Positions 7,760 to 16,652 are shown, counted from the first letter of the stretch. The stretch is 47,965 nucleotides of DNA from Acidobacteriota bacterium (GCA_005799825.1 SYFT01000107.1:1-47965); one strand, 5' to 3'. The notes: generated by a model from the letters alone, not told the origin. A program made the numbers and translations.

Positions 7760-10453
7760 CTACCCAGCCGTTGGTGTGCGGCGAATACCGACGAACATTC
7801 GTTCCACGGCGGCGCGCAGTGCCGCGGTGCCCTCGGCATATTGTCCGCGCGCCACGGTCAGGGGTGCGCCAAACTGCATCACCACGCGCGCGCTACCGCC
7901 CGGCAGCAGGCGGCGCCATTGCAGCGATCGACTCCGCGGCCACAGGTCGTGCAGGCCGTCCATGGCCACCGGCACGATGGGGGCGTTCAAGTGCGCCGAC
8001 AGAATCGGCGCGCCTTTCTTGAACGTCTTTAATTCGCCGTCGATCGACCGTTCGCCCTCGGGGAACAGAATCAGCACCTGGCCCATCCTGAGGCCGGTGG
8101 CGCCGGCGCGCATCGCGCTTTCGAGATTTGAGTCGGAGTCCACCGGAATGACATTGATGATGCGCGCCACCCACTTCATGAAGGGCGTCTGGTAGTACTC
8201 CGCGGCTCCCACTGCGAACGTCTGACGAAGCGTGCGGAAGGGCACCTCGCCGAGCATCAGAAACGCGTCCAGATACGACTGGTGGTTGGGACTCAGGATG
8301 TACGGCCCCGTCTGGGGAATGTGCAGCTGGCCCGACGCGCGGATGCGGAAGAACGGCCGAATGATCCGGATCAGCACGTAAAAAACCAGCGCCCGCACGA
8401 ATGTCGATCGACTCAGCTGTGCGTGATGTTCCGGATCCGGAGGCTGGTTCAGCAGCGTCTCCCACATCTGTGTGCTGTGGTCGGCCTGGTCGCCGGTGGA
8501 GTCTGTGGCAGTGCCGGCTGCCGGTGTGGCGGCCAGCACCGCGTCCACCAACTGCCGCACCGTGAAGATCGTCGCGCGCGTCTCAGGCATCACCCGACGG
8601 CCATACTGCTGTTCAATCAGCGTCAGCAATTCGACGCGCTCCATCGAGTCAAGCGCCAGGTCGAGGTCCAGGTTGGCATCGGGCCGCACCGCCACCTGCG
8701 GAATGCGCACGCTGATGGTGGCCATGGCTTCGGCATGGGCCGGTGTCTGCAGCCACGTCGTCTCCTCGGCAGACAGTGGGCGCGCTTCTGCAGCGTCGGT
8801 CGTGACCGCCTCCTCACGCAGCCGCTTCTCGATCTGATGCCGGCGGATCTTCCCGGTGGTGGTGCGCGGCAGGGGCTCCATCCAGATGTCGTACGTCAGG
8901 ATGCGTTTGTGCGGCGGCAGGTGCACCGAACGGCCCTCCACTTGGAACCGCACCAACTGCTGCACATTCACCACGCCGCGCGCCTGCAGCACCTGTTCAT
9001 CGGGCACGATCACCGCATGCAACCGCTCACCCGAGGCATCGTCATTGCGGTTGAAGCCGAGGACGCAGAGTTCCTTGATGACCGGCGCTTCGCGGTAGTG
9101 GGCTTCAATCTCCTCGGGATAGAGGTTCTTGCCCGAGGCCAGCACAATCATTTCCTTCTTCCGGCCCGTGATGTAGAGACGACCGTCAGCATCAAGGCGG
9201 CCGAGGTCTCCGGTGTAGAGCCAGCCGTCGCGCAGCGTTTCGGCGGTGGCATCAGGCCGGTTGAAGTACTCGCGCATGATGATGGGACCGCGGATGAGAA
9301 TCTCGCCATCCTCGTGCTCTCGGGCTTCCTCGCCGGATTCGCGCGGAGCGATCCGGATCTCGACGCCCTTGAGCGGATGACCGACCGACGTCGTGTACTT
9401 GTCTCCCGGTCGCATGATGCAGGCGCCGCCCGAGGTCTCGGTCAGCCCATACGCGTTGAGCAGGTTGAATCCCAGGCCATACAGATTGCGCCCCACGGTC
9501 GGGTCGAACTTCGAGCCTCCGGTCACCAGCACACGCATGTTCGGTCCCAACACGCGATGGACCTTGGCAAACCACCGGCGTCCTGGGTTGAGTCCCGTGT
9601 GCATGCGCAGCCAGTCGTTCGTGTGCAGCAGCACGCGAAAGAGGGTGCGACGCACGGGGTTGGCCTTCCCGACTTCCGCCATCACGCGCTCATGGATGAG
9701 ATAGAAGAACTGCGGCACGCAGGCAAGGATCGTGATGCCGCGCGTCTGCAGCGCCGCTAACAGCGAAGTCGAACTGACGGTTTCGAGGAACACCACCCGG
9801 CCGCCGACGGCCAGCGGCAACAGCAGGTTCGCCATCTGCGCCAGCGAGTGAAAGAGCGGCAGCACGCCAAGAATGGCGTCGCGATCGGTCACGTCCACCA
9901 CCGAGAATGCCGCCAGCCGCTCTGCCTCAAGGTTTCCATGGGTGAGCACCACACCCTTGGGGTCGGCGGTGGTGCCCGAGGTGTAGAGGATCACGGCGGC
10001 GTCATGCGAGCCGCGTGCGACCACCGCCGGCGGCTCGCCTGGCGGCGTGGGATCGTGCAGCAGACTGACGACGAACCCTGGCCATGACTCCACCGCCTTG
10101 CGCACTGTGTCAACGTAGCGCGTTGTCGTGAAGATCAGTCGCGCGCCCGAGTTCTCAATCACCGTGCGAACCTGTGCCGCCTTGTAGGCCGTGTCCAGCG
10201 GGACCGCGATGGCTCCCAACCGCAGCACCCCAAGGTAGGCGGCGATCCATCGCGCGTCGTTGTCGCCGAGGATCGCCACCCGGTCGTCCGGCCCCACGCC
10301 CTGTGCGTGTAGCCATGCAGCGAAATCGGACGATTCCTGCGCCAGCTGGCCGTAGGTGGTACTGCGGAGTTGGTCGGCGGTTTGGAGCTCGATAGCCGGC
10401 AGGGTCGAGAACCGGCTCGCGGCCTCCGAGAAGCGTTCGTAGAAGTTCGTCAT
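7760..10453 (-). CDS. Fused acyl-CoA/acyl-ACP synthetase, acyl carrier protein and 1-acylglycerol-3-phosphate acyltransferase
   Basis: This 897-residue protein carries three lipid-metabolism modules. Residues 1-560 are an AMP-forming acyl ligase, with P-loop YTSGTTADPKG at 157-167, then NAYGLTETSGG and GWLYTGDLG. Around residue 603 is a carrier domain with the phosphopantetheine serine in LALDSMERV. From about 700 to 897 is a PlsC/LPLAT acyltransferase, with HX4D in NHQSYLD (His724, Asp729) and FPEG at 797-800. By inference it activates a fatty acid, loads it on its own carrier and transfers it to a lysophospholipid or glycerophosphate. This parallels E. coli Aas, but the ligase comes first. 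The start is the ATG at 10451-10453; the frame is open 171 codons further upstream, but that part overlaps the divergent peroxiredoxin. Confidence 0.9.
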   Translation of the reverse strand: MTNFYERFSEAASRFSTLPAIELQTADQLRSTTYGQLAQESSDFAAWLHAQGVGPDDRVAILGDNDARWIAAYLGVLRLGAIAVPLDTAYKAAQVRTVIENSGARLIFTTTRYVDTVRKAVESWPGFVVSLLHDPTPPGEPPAVVARGSHDAAVILYTSGTTADPKGVVLTHGNLEAERLAAFSVVDVTDRDAILGVLPLFHSLAQMANLLLPLAVGGRVVFLETVSSTSLLAALQTRGITILACVPQFFYLIHERVMAEVGKANPVRRTLFRVLLHTNDWLRMHTGLNPGRRWFAKVHRVLGPNMRVLVTGGSKFDPTVGRNLYGLGFNLLNAYGLTETSGGACIMRPGDKYTTSVGHPLKGVEIRIAPRESGEEAREHEDGEILIRGPIIMREYFNRPDATAETLRDGWLYTGDLGRLDADGRLYITGRKKEMIVLASGKNLYPEEIEAHYREAPVIKELCVLGFNRNDDASGERLHAVIVPDEQVLQARGVVNVQQLVRFQVEGRSVHLPPHKRILTYDIWMEPLPRTTTGKIRRHQIEKRLREEAVTTDAAEARPLSAEETTWLQTPAHAEAMATISVRIPQVAVRPDANLDLDLALDSMERVELLTLIEQQYGRRVMPETRATIFTVRQLVDAVLAATPAAGTATDSTGDQADHSTQMWETLLNQPPDPEHHAQLSRSTFVRALVFYVLIRIIRPFFRIRASGQLHIPQTGPYILSPNHQSYLDAFLMLGEVPFRTLRQTFAVGAAEYYQTPFMKWVARIINVIPVDSDSNLESAMRAGATGLRMGQVLILFPEGERSIDGELKTFKKGAPILSAHLNAPIVPVAMDGLHDLWPRSRSLQWRRLLPGGSARVVMQFGAPLTVARGQYAEGTAALRAAVERMFVGIRRTPTAG

Positions 10454-10458
10454 GGTAG

Positions 10459-10468
10459 AAGATAAGAT
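10459..10468. promoter_or_regulatory. Overlapping divergent -10 boxes between the acyl ligase and peroxiredoxin genes
   Basis: The 39-bp gap between the divergent starts contains GAAGATAAGATAG. On the minus strand this gives TATCTT twice, the nearer copy ending 5 nt before the ligase ATG. On the plus strand it gives TAAGAT (10463-10468), followed by AGGAGG and the peroxiredoxin ATG at 10493. The two promoters would therefore overlap. Predicted only. Confidence 0.4.
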
Positions 10469-10492
10469 AGGCGGGAACAGGAGGTCAGGAAC

Positions 10493-11035
10493 ATGCGGAA
10501 AGTGACTTTGTTTGGATTGCTCGCGTCGGTGCTGGTGACAGGGGCGGTTGCCGCCACTTTCGTTCAGACCCCGGCCGTAGAGCTGAAAGTAGGGGACGCG
10601 GCGCCAGATTTTTCTCTGGCCGGGTCGGATGGCAAGACTCACAAGTTGTCGGGGCTCAAGGGAAAGGCGGTGGTGCTCGCCTGGTTTCCGAAGGCCTTCA
10701 CCGGTGGTTGAACGGCCGAGTGCAAGTCGCTCCGTGCGAGCGGCGAGACGATTCAGAAGTATGACGTCACGTATTTCATGGTCAGCGTAGACGACGCCGA
10801 GACCAATACGCGTTTTGCAAAAGAGAACGAGGCCGATTTTCCCATTCTGGCCAACCCTGAAAAGAACATCGCGACGGCCTACGGCGTACTGTCCCCGATG
10901 GGTTTCGCGAGACGCTGGACCTACTACATCGGACCCGACGGCAAGATCCTGTTCATCGACAAACAAGTCAGCACGGGCACCGCCGGCGACGACCTGGCCC
11001 GCAAACTCGGCGAGCTGGGAGTGAGGCGGAAGTGA
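10493..11035 (+). CDS. Exported AhpC/TSA-type peroxiredoxin, selenoprotein (UGA codon 73 read as selenocysteine)
   Basis: Peroxiredoxins reduce hydroperoxides with an active-site thiol or selenol. The gene starts at ATG 10493 after AGGAGG and begins with a signal peptide ([20 protein letters not shown]). A thioredoxin-fold redoxin domain follows ([20 protein letters not shown]). At codon 73 an in-frame TGA (10709-10711) falls in [17 protein letters not shown], exactly where homologues carry the peroxidatic cysteine. A possible resolving cysteine is Cys77. The frame continues without error to a TGA at 11033-11035 ([32 protein letters not shown]), giving 180 residues. Conventional gene calling would split or truncate it. 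Selenocysteine peroxiredoxins are known (PrxU of Eubacterium acidaminophilum). The sel genes are not in this window. A nonsense mutation is the alternative, but the exact catalytic position and the stem-loop argue against it. Confidence 0.88.
10709..10744 (+). promoter_or_regulatory. Putative bacterial SECIS element after the UGA codon
   Basis: Fifteen nt after the TGA, GTCGCTC (10726-10732) pairs with GAGCGGC (10738-10744) through 7 bp, including one G-T, and closes a 5-nt loop CGTGC. Bacterial SECIS hairpins directly follow the UGA and present a G-U in the apical loop for SelB. Here the loop G-U is at 10734-10735, nucleotides 26-27 counted from the U of UGA; in E. coli fdhF they are 23-24. 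The fold was done by eye. Confidence 0.6.
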
Positions 11036-11048
11036 TAGACGTCAAGGC

Positions 11049-11624
11049 GTGACTGATCCGATCGCCCACTTTCGGGAGTGGTTTGATGCGGCGGCCGCTC
11101 GGGGAGGATTCGACCCGAAGGCCGCCTGTCTTTCCACAGTCGGTGATGATGGCCGCCCGTCAGGCCGAATGGTCCTGATCCAGTACGTCGACCCCCGCGG
11201 CTTTACCTTCTTCACCAATCTTCGATCCCGCAAGGGACAGGAACTCGCGGCGTGCCAGCACGCGTCCTTGTGCGTGTATTGGGGGCCGCTCGACCGCCAG
11301 GTGCGCATCGAGGGCGATGTGGTGCCGGTGCCCGACGACGAGGCCGACCGGTACTTCGCCAGCCGTCCGCGTGAGAGCCAGATCGGCGCATGGGCGTCCA
11401 GGCAGAGTGAGCCCCTGGCCGATCAGGCAGCCCTGTGGGCGCGCGTGGCGACCGTTGCCGCACAGTACGTCGCCCGGCCCGTCCCCAGGCCGCCCTTCTG
11501 GTCGGGATTCCGTCTGGTGCCGCACCACATTGAATTCTGGGCGGCGCGCACCGGGCGCCTGCACGAGCGCCGGCTGTTTACCCGCGACGGTGAAGACTGG
11601 ACCAGTTCGTGGCTCTTTCCGTAG
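11049..11624 (+). CDS. pdxH: Pyridoxamine 5'-phosphate oxidase
   Basis: This FMN-dependent enzyme oxidises pyridoxamine or pyridoxine 5'-phosphate to pyridoxal 5'-phosphate in vitamin B6 synthesis and salvage (cytoplasm). The 191 residues show the family features: the substrate/FMN-binding N-terminal block ([23 protein letters not shown]), [21 protein letters not shown] and the C-terminal FWSGFRLVP with EFW. The start is the GTG at 11049, 13 nt after the peroxiredoxin stop, with AAGG upstream. Its end overlaps the next gene by 16 bp, so peroxiredoxin, pdxH and the LOG gene may share a transcript. Confidence 0.94.
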   Translation: MTDPIAHFREWFDAAAARGGFDPKAACLSTVGDDGRPSGRMVLIQYVDPRGFTFFTNLRSRKGQELAACQHASLCVYWGPLDRQVRIEGDVVPVPDDEADRYFASRPRESQIGAWASRQSEPLADQAALWARVATVAAQYVARPVPRPPFWSGFRLVPHHIEFWAARTGRLHERRLFTRDGEDWTSSWLFP

Positions 11625-12397
11625 ACGACTCACAGCGGCCAGACCGTCTCCTGCTTGAAGGCCCAAACTCCCGATGGCGTGATCTCATGCTGCTGGTGCG
11701 GGCCGTGACGGACTTCATCCGCGGCTTTCGTCGCCTCCAGTTTGTGGGGCCGTGCATCGCCATCTTCGGATCTGCGCGTTTTGGCGAGTCCCACCCGTAC
11801 TACCCGTTGGCACGCGAGGTGGGTCGGCGCGTAAGCGCGATGGGTTTCACGATCATGACTGGTGGCGGTCCCGGTCTCATGGAGGCGGCCAATCGCGGGG
11901 CTCACGACCACGGCGGTCTCTCGGTCGGGTGCAATATCCAACTGCCCTTCGAGCAGGCACCAAATAAATACCTAGATCGTTGGGTGACGTGCCACTACTT
12001 CTTCGTGCGCAAGGTGCTGTTGTTCAAGTACTCCTATGCGTTCGTCGTGTTGCCTGGTGGCCTGGGCACGCTCGATGAGCTGAACGAAGCACTGACACTG
12101 ATTCAGACGAAGAAAATTGCCAATTTTCCGGTCGTGCTGATCGGGACCAAATACTGGGAACCGTTCATCGCGCTCCTGCGTGAGATGGTGCGAGAAGGGG
12201 CGGTGGGGGAAGGCGACCTCGACTTGCTGAAGGTGACCGACAACCTCGACGAGGCGGTGGCGCACCTCGAAGCCTTTACGGTCAGTCCCTTTGGATTGAA
12301 GCGCGTCAGCAAACCCGCCTGGTGGCTGGGCGAACGGAAACTTCAGCGCGGCGGCACGGCCAGTAGCGGCGCATCCGCATCACGCAACACCCGATAG
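11609..12397 (+). CDS. LOG-family / TIGR00730 Rossmann-fold protein
   Basis: The protein has a Rossmann-like fold with the two LOG signatures, [14 protein letters not shown] (about residues 87-100) and [14 protein letters not shown] (about 148-161). Characterised relatives are cytokinin riboside 5'-monophosphate phosphoribohydrolases or purine nucleotide 5'-monophosphate nucleosidases. Which activity applies here cannot be told from sequence alone. The listed start (GTG 11609) overlaps pdxH by 16 bp. An ATG at 11687 ([10 protein letters not shown]) is an alternative that keeps the whole fold. The 3' end overlaps the convergent universal stress gene by 55 bp. Confidence 0.85.
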   Translation: MALSVDDSQRPDRLLLEGPNSRWRDLMLLVRAVTDFIRGFRRLQFVGPCIAIFGSARFGESHPYYPLAREVGRRVSAMGFTIMTGGGPGLMEAANRGAHDHGGLSVGCNIQLPFEQAPNKYLDRWVTCHYFFVRKVLLFKYSYAFVVLPGGLGTLDELNEALTLIQTKKIANFPVVLIGTKYWEPFIALLREMVREGAVGEGDLDLLKVTDNLDEAVAHLEAFTVSPFGLKRVSKPAWWLGERKLQRGGTASSGASASRNTR

Positions 12398-13185
12398 GCC
12401 GTCGTGCCAGGGTGCTGCCCAGCCGAGGCCCCACCCAGTCCAACGACGATCAGGGCGTCGCGCCCGGAGGCGGCGTCCACCAGCACCTGAGCCGGGTCGC
12501 CGCTGCGGACATCGTTCGTCCAGGCGGCTGGTACGCTGGCTTCGAGTTGGATTCGCGCCTTGCGGCGGGCGTGCTCAACGACCTGCGCCACGAGCGCGCT
12601 CCAGCCGTCCGGCGCCGCCAGATTCGGCACCGCGTGCAGACCGGTGGTCGGCACATCGAACAACCGCCCCAACTCGTCGGCGGCATCGAGGGCAGCTCGG
12701 GCCGCAGTCCCGAAGTCAGTACCGACGACAATCTCGACGATTCGCAGGCCGGTCTCGGACCGCGCGGCGGCGCCACGGCGGACCGCCAACACCGGCGTGG
12801 CGGCTTCGCGCAGCAACCGGGTGGTGGAAGATCCGAACCACAAGCGCCTGGCATGCCCCAGACCCTGTGTGCCAACCACGATGAGCGCGGCGCCGGCGGC
12901 GAGCGCTGTCCCGTTCAGGAGGCTCGCGGGTTCGCCGATCGCAATCTCGGTGCGCCCGCGCCGGGCGTCGCCAATGGCGGCCGCCACAAACGCGTCCAGT
13001 TCGGGCTGCAGCGTGGTCTCAAGGGCATTGGCGCCGTACTCGAGCCGGGCGGCGTTCGCGAGCAGTGGTTCAACCGCATGCAGAATGACCAGCGGCTGGC
13101 CCAGGCGTTGTGCCATGAAATTGGCCCAGCGCAGTGCGCGGTTTGCATTGTCGGAAAAATCGACACCACAAACGACAGGCCCCAT
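12343..13185 (-). CDS. Universal stress protein with two UspA domains
   Basis: This is a tandem UspA protein of about 280 residues. The first domain runs about 1-140 (VVCGVDFSDNANRALRWANFMAQ, ending VVGTQGLGHARRLWFGSSTTRLL). Its G-2x-G-9x-G-S/T ATP-binding signature is recognisable. The second, degenerate domain runs about 145-280. Such proteins usually bind ATP or respond to starvation or oxidative stress; the target is unknown. Three starts are possible (TTG 13191, ATG 13188, ATG 13185). The last is chosen because a TATTAT box lies 5 nt upstream. It diverges from the GNAT/acyl-CoA synthetase gene with a 59-bp gap, and co-regulation is possible. Confidence 0.85.
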   Translation of the reverse strand: MGPVVCGVDFSDNANRALRWANFMAQRLGQPLVILHAVEPLLANAARLEYGANALETTLQPELDAFVAAAIGDARRGRTEIAIGEPASLLNGTALAAGAALIVVGTQGLGHARRLWFGSSTTRLLREAATPVLAVRRGAAARSETGLRIVEIVVGTDFGTAARAALDAADELGRLFDVPTTGLHAVPNLAAPDGWSALVAQVVEHARRKARIQLEASVPAAWTNDVRSGDPAQVLVDAASGRDALIVVGLGGASAGQHPGTTAYRVLRDADAPLLAVPPR

Positions 13186-13232
13186 CATCAATAATATTGG
13201 GTGCCCTCCGACGCACGCATACCGTCAAGGGA

Positions 13233-13238
13233 TACGCT
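13233..13238 (+). promoter_or_regulatory. Probable -10 box of the GNAT/acyl-CoA synthetase gene
   Basis: TACGCT ends 6 nt before the ATG at 13245 (spacer GTGGGA), the spacing seen at other starts in this window. It is a weak match to the -10 consensus and is inferred from position. Confidence 0.3.
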
Positions 13239-13244
13239 GTGGGA

Positions 13245-15887
13245 ATGATCGCCGATGTTGTGCTTCGAGATGGCAGTACCCTTCACATGCGACCCGCTAC
13301 CCTGGCCGATCGCGCGGTCCTGCCCCAGACATTTTTTTCAGAGACGCGTTCACACGGCCATTGGCTGAGTGCGCTAGCGGTCGAGCCGCCGGCTCGTGGG
13401 CACGTGATCGTCGGCGAGGTCGGGGGGCAGTTGCACGTGGTGGCCGGATATCGGCGAATTGCCGGCAATGGCGAAGATCGCGCTGAGGTGGCGATGGCCG
13501 TGGCTCCAGGGTTCGAGGGGCGCGGCATTGGGACACGGGCGCTCGAGTTGCTGGCCGCCCAGGCGCGGACCGAGGGCGTTCGGACATTTGACGCCTGGGT
13601 ACCTCGCGGGGATCGCACCGTCGTTGATCTCTTCGCCTCGTCAGGGTTTGAAGTGAGCCAGCGCGATGATGCCCATGCCGACGTGTTGTGCGTCTCGCTC
13701 GGCCTAGGGCCGACGCCCGCGTTTCTTGATCGGAGTGCCGCGCGCGCGCGTGAGGCCGCGTCGGCATCCATGCGCTCGTTCTTCGAGCCTGTGGGTGTGG
13801 CCGTCATTGGGGTCAATCGCGACCGCGGGCGCATTGGCAGCGAGGTCTTTCACAACCTGCTTGCGGCAAATTGCGCGGTGCCGGTTTATCCGGTACATCC
13901 CGATGGCGGGGACATTGAGGGGCGGCCGTCGTTTGCGCGTGTGGGTGACATCCCCGGAGAGGTAGATCTGGCGGTGGTCGTAGTTCCGGCCAAGCTGGTG
14001 GTAGATGTGGTTGAGCAGTGCATCGCCAAGGGTGTGAAGGCCCTGGTGGTCGTTTCGGCCGGCTTCGGTGAAGTGGGTGCTGAAGGACGGGCGCTCGAAG
14101 CCACGCTTCTCGACACCGTACGCCGGGCTGGCGTCCGCATGGTGGGCCCGAACTGCATGGGCCTGCTCAACACCGATCCGGCCGTCCGGCTCAACGCGAC
14201 GTTTTCTCCGGTATATCCACCGGTGGGCGGCGTCGCGATGTCGACGCAAAGCGGCGCGCTAGGGCTGGCCATCCTTGACTATGCGCGTCAATTACGCCTC
14301 GGCATCTCGACGTTTGTGTCTGTCGGCAACAAGGCCGATGTCTCGAGTAATGACCTAATTCAGTATTGGGCCGATGACCCGCACACTCGGGTCATTCTCC
14401 TGTATCTCGAGAGCTTCGGGAATCCGCGAAACTTCAGCCAGATTGCCCGTCGCGTCGCCCGCGTGAAGCCGATTGTCGCCGTCAAGTCGGGCCGATCGGC
14501 CTCGGGCGCGCGCGCCGCCTCGTCGCACACCGGTGCGCTGGCGTCGAGTGACGTGGTGGTCGACGCGCTGTTTGCGCAGGCAGGCGTCATTCGCACGAAT
14601 ACGCTGGAAGAGTTATTCGACGTGGCCACGTTGCTGGCGCATCAGCCGGTGCCGCACGGGTCGCGCGTGGCGATTGTGACCAACGCCGGTGGTCCGGGGA
14701 TCCTGGCGGCGGATGCATGTGAGGCGCAGGGGTTGCAGTTGCCGTCGCTGTCAGATACGACTGTGGCCGAGCTGCGGTCCTTTTTGCCGGCCGCGGCCTC
14801 GGTGGGAAATCCGGTGGACATGATTGCCTCCGCATCGGCCGAGAGTTATGGTCGGGCGTTGCGGGCCGTCCTGCGCGACAGTCGCGTGGACGCCGTGTTG
14901 GTCATCTTCATTCCCCCACTTATGACCCATGCGGAAGACGTGGCTCGCGCGGTTCGGGCGGCCGCGCTCACGGTGCCTGAGAAGCCCGTGCTCGGTATCT
15001 TCATGTCGACCGAAAGCGCGACGGAACTGCTGGTGCCGATTCCGCGATTCGAATTTCCTGAAAGCGCAGCCGTGGCTCTGGCCAGGGCCGCCAAGTATGG
15101 CGCGTGGCTCAGGAGTCCAGTGGAACCGACCCCCGAGTATGTGGACATCAATCGCGCTGCCGTCCGTCGTCTTATCGACGCAGGCCTAGCGCGCGGGGGC
15201 GGCTGGCTGACGCCGGAAGAAGCACAAGGGTTGGCCGTGGTTGCCGGCATTGCTGTGCCGCCCTCAATCCTGGCGCTGTCGGCCGATGGGGCCGTGGCCG
15301 CTGCGCGATCGATTGGCGGCACCGTGGTGCTCAAGGCCGTGGGGCCAACCATCGTGCACAAGACTGAGGTGGGAGGTGTGCGTGTGGGCCTCATCGGCGA
15401 CGAGGCCGTGCGTGAGGCCTGGACGGAGATGGCGGATCGCCTGGGCGCGGCCGAGCATGGCGGTGCGATGACCGGCGGACTGGTGCAGGCCATGATCGGT
15501 GGTGGCGTGGAGATGCTGGTGGGGGTGACCGACGACCCGATCTTCGGCCAGGTCATGGTGTGCGCCAGTGGCGGCATCCTAGCGGAGTTGCTGCACGACG
15601 CCGACTTCCGGCTCCATCCGCTGACCGGACGGGACGCCGACGACATGATCGCGTCTCTACGCGGCGCCGCCTTGCTCAAAGGCCATCGCGGATCCGCGCC
15701 GGCAGATGTGCCGGCGCTCCGCGACGCCCTCCTGCGTGTCTCAGCCCTGGTCAGCATGTGTCCCGAGATTCAGGAACTCGACATCAATCCTCTGCGGGTG
15801 CTCACCCGTGGCGCACATGCGCTCGACATTCGCGTGCGCGTCGGCGCGGCTCGCGCAACGGCCGCGACGAGGAGAATCACTTATTAA
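13245..15887 (+). CDS. GNAT acetyltransferase fused to ADP-forming acyl-CoA synthetase (Pat-like)
   Basis: Domains in order across 880 residues: a GNAT N-acetyltransferase (about 1-150, acetyl-CoA loop FEGRGIGTRALELL); a CoA-binding domain (about 180-300, FFEPVGVAVIGVNRDRG); succinyl-CoA-synthetase-like ligase domains with the phospho-histidine segment SSHTGALASSD; and a C-terminal ATP-grasp domain (from about 640, GGTVVLKAVGPTIVHKTEVGGV). Proteins of this build include lysine acetyltransferases that switch off AMP-forming acetyl-CoA synthetase (Salmonella Pat), where the GNAT is C-terminal. Here it is N-terminal. The ligase half may be a sensor or a true acetate:CoA ligase. The start is ATG 13245; the frame is open upstream from 13134 but overlaps the stress gene. 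Confidence 0.87.
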   Translation: MIADVVLRDGSTLHMRPATLADRAVLPQTFFSETRSHGHWLSALAVEPPARGHVIVGEVGGQLHVVAGYRRIAGNGEDRAEVAMAVAPGFEGRGIGTRALELLAAQARTEGVRTFDAWVPRGDRTVVDLFASSGFEVSQRDDAHADVLCVSLGLGPTPAFLDRSAARAREAASASMRSFFEPVGVAVIGVNRDRGRIGSEVFHNLLAANCAVPVYPVHPDGGDIEGRPSFARVGDIPGEVDLAVVVVPAKLVVDVVEQCIAKGVKALVVVSAGFGEVGAEGRALEATLLDTVRRAGVRMVGPNCMGLLNTDPAVRLNATFSPVYPPVGGVAMSTQSGALGLAILDYARQLRLGISTFVSVGNKADVSSNDLIQYWADDPHTRVILLYLESFGNPRNFSQIARRVARVKPIVAVKSGRSASGARAASSHTGALASSDVVVDALFAQAGVIRTNTLEELFDVATLLAHQPVPHGSRVAIVTNAGGPGILAADACEAQGLQLPSLSDTTVAELRSFLPAAASVGNPVDMIASASAESYGRALRAVLRDSRVDAVLVIFIPPLMTHAEDVARAVRAAALTVPEKPVLGIFMSTESATELLVPIPRFEFPESAAVALARAAKYGAWLRSPVEPTPEYVDINRAAVRRLIDAGLARGGGWLTPEEAQGLAVVAGIAVPPSILALSADGAVAAARSIGGTVVLKAVGPTIVHKTEVGGVRVGLIGDEAVREAWTEMADRLGAAEHGGAMTGGLVQAMIGGGVEMLVGVTDDPIFGQVMVCASGGILAELLHDADFRLHPLTGRDADDMIASLRGAALLKGHRGSAPADVPALRDALLRVSALVSMCPEIQELDINPLRVLTRGAHALDIRVRVGAARATAATRRITY

Positions 15888-15903
15888 TCAGCCCATTAGC
15901 CCA

Positions 15904-16635
15904 TTAATAGTCCACTCTCTCCAGAAAGAGCCCCGCTGCCGGCGCCGTCAGTCGCGCCGTCAGGGGGGATTCTTTTTGCAGCAGCCGTCCGACGTCTCCG
16001 GGTGTCAAACCGCCCTTCCCGACTTCCACCAACACGCCGACGATCCGCCTCACCATCTTCCAGAGGAAGTGCGACCCGGTAATGTGCACCAGGATCAAGT
16101 GGTCCTGCTCGGTTAACGTCAGTTCCTGAAGCAGGACCTGCGTCGACTTCTCCTCTGGGTCATCGTCTGTAAAGCTGCGGAAGTCGGCGAAGCCGACCAG
16201 ATGGGTGGCGGCGGCGCGCATACGGACCAGATTCAGTGGTTCGCGGACCCACCAGACAAACGGCTTTTCGAAGGCGGACCGGCGGCGTGACAGCTGGTAG
16301 CGGTAGCGTCGCGCCACGGCGCTGTGACGCGCGTGGAAGCGCGGCGGCATTCGCTCGGCCGAGAGCACGTTGATGTCGTGCGGCAGCCCGTCGTTAATGC
16401 GAGCCACTAGGGTGTCGGGAGGCAGCGCGTTGGGTAGATCGACGTGAACGACCTGCCCGAGCGCGTGTACGCCGGCGTCGGTGCGGCCCGAGCCGTAGGT
16501 CTCGAACTGCCGGCCCCGAGTGGCTTCCTCGAGCGCTCGATGGAGCTCGCCCTGGACCGTGCGGGCATTGTTCTGGATTTGCCAGCCGGAGTAGCGGGTG
16601 CCGGCATATTCCACGATGAGTTTGTAGCGGGGCAC
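15904..16635 (-). CDS. truA: tRNA pseudouridine(38-40) synthase TruA
   Basis: TruA isomerises uridines 38-40 in the anticodon arm of many tRNAs. The 243-residue length is normal. The catalytic Asp53 lies in GSGRTDAGVHALGQ, and the N-terminal YAGTRYSGWQIQ and C-terminal GSHFLWKMVRRIVG blocks are conserved. The start is a GTG (16633-16635) directly downstream of a minus-strand TATTGT box with a 6-nt spacer, so the mRNA may be leaderless. It diverges from the persulfide dioxygenase gene with only 17 bp between starts. It converges on the acyl-CoA synthetase gene across 16 bp. Confidence 0.95.
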   Translation of the reverse strand: MPRYKLIVEYAGTRYSGWQIQNNARTVQGELHRALEEATRGRQFETYGSGRTDAGVHALGQVVHVDLPNALPPDTLVARINDGLPHDINVLSAERMPPRFHARHSAVARRYRYQLSRRRSAFEKPFVWWVREPLNLVRMRAAATHLVGFADFRSFTDDDPEEKSTQVLLQELTLTEQDHLILVHITGSHFLWKMVRRIVGVLVEVGKGGLTPGDVGRLLQKESPLTARLTAPAAGLFLERVDY

Positions 16636-16640
16636 GTGGT

Positions 16641-16647
16641 TACAATA
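16641..16647. promoter_or_regulatory. Shared bidirectional -10 box for truA and the persulfide dioxygenase gene
   Basis: TACAATA gives TACAAT on the plus strand (16641-16646), ending 6 nt before the ATG at 16653. On the minus strand it gives TATTGT (16647-16642), ending 6 nt before the truA GTG at 16635. Both mRNAs would be leaderless, and the two polymerases could not occupy the site together. Inferred from sequence symmetry and spacing. Confidence 0.5.
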
Positions 16648-16652
16648 CCCCT

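Noticed and set aside
8282-9760. Long ORF (492 codons) antisense to the acyl ligase, and similar long antisense frames at 17124-18386 and 20641-21471
   Set aside because: They are antisense shadows of GC-rich genes or of the decayed oxidase, with no family resemblance and Arg/His/Gln-rich composition.
10454-10966. 171-codon N-terminal extension of the acyl ligase frame
   Set aside because: It runs antisense through the peroxiredoxin gene; ligase homology begins at MTNFYERF after the ATG at 10453.
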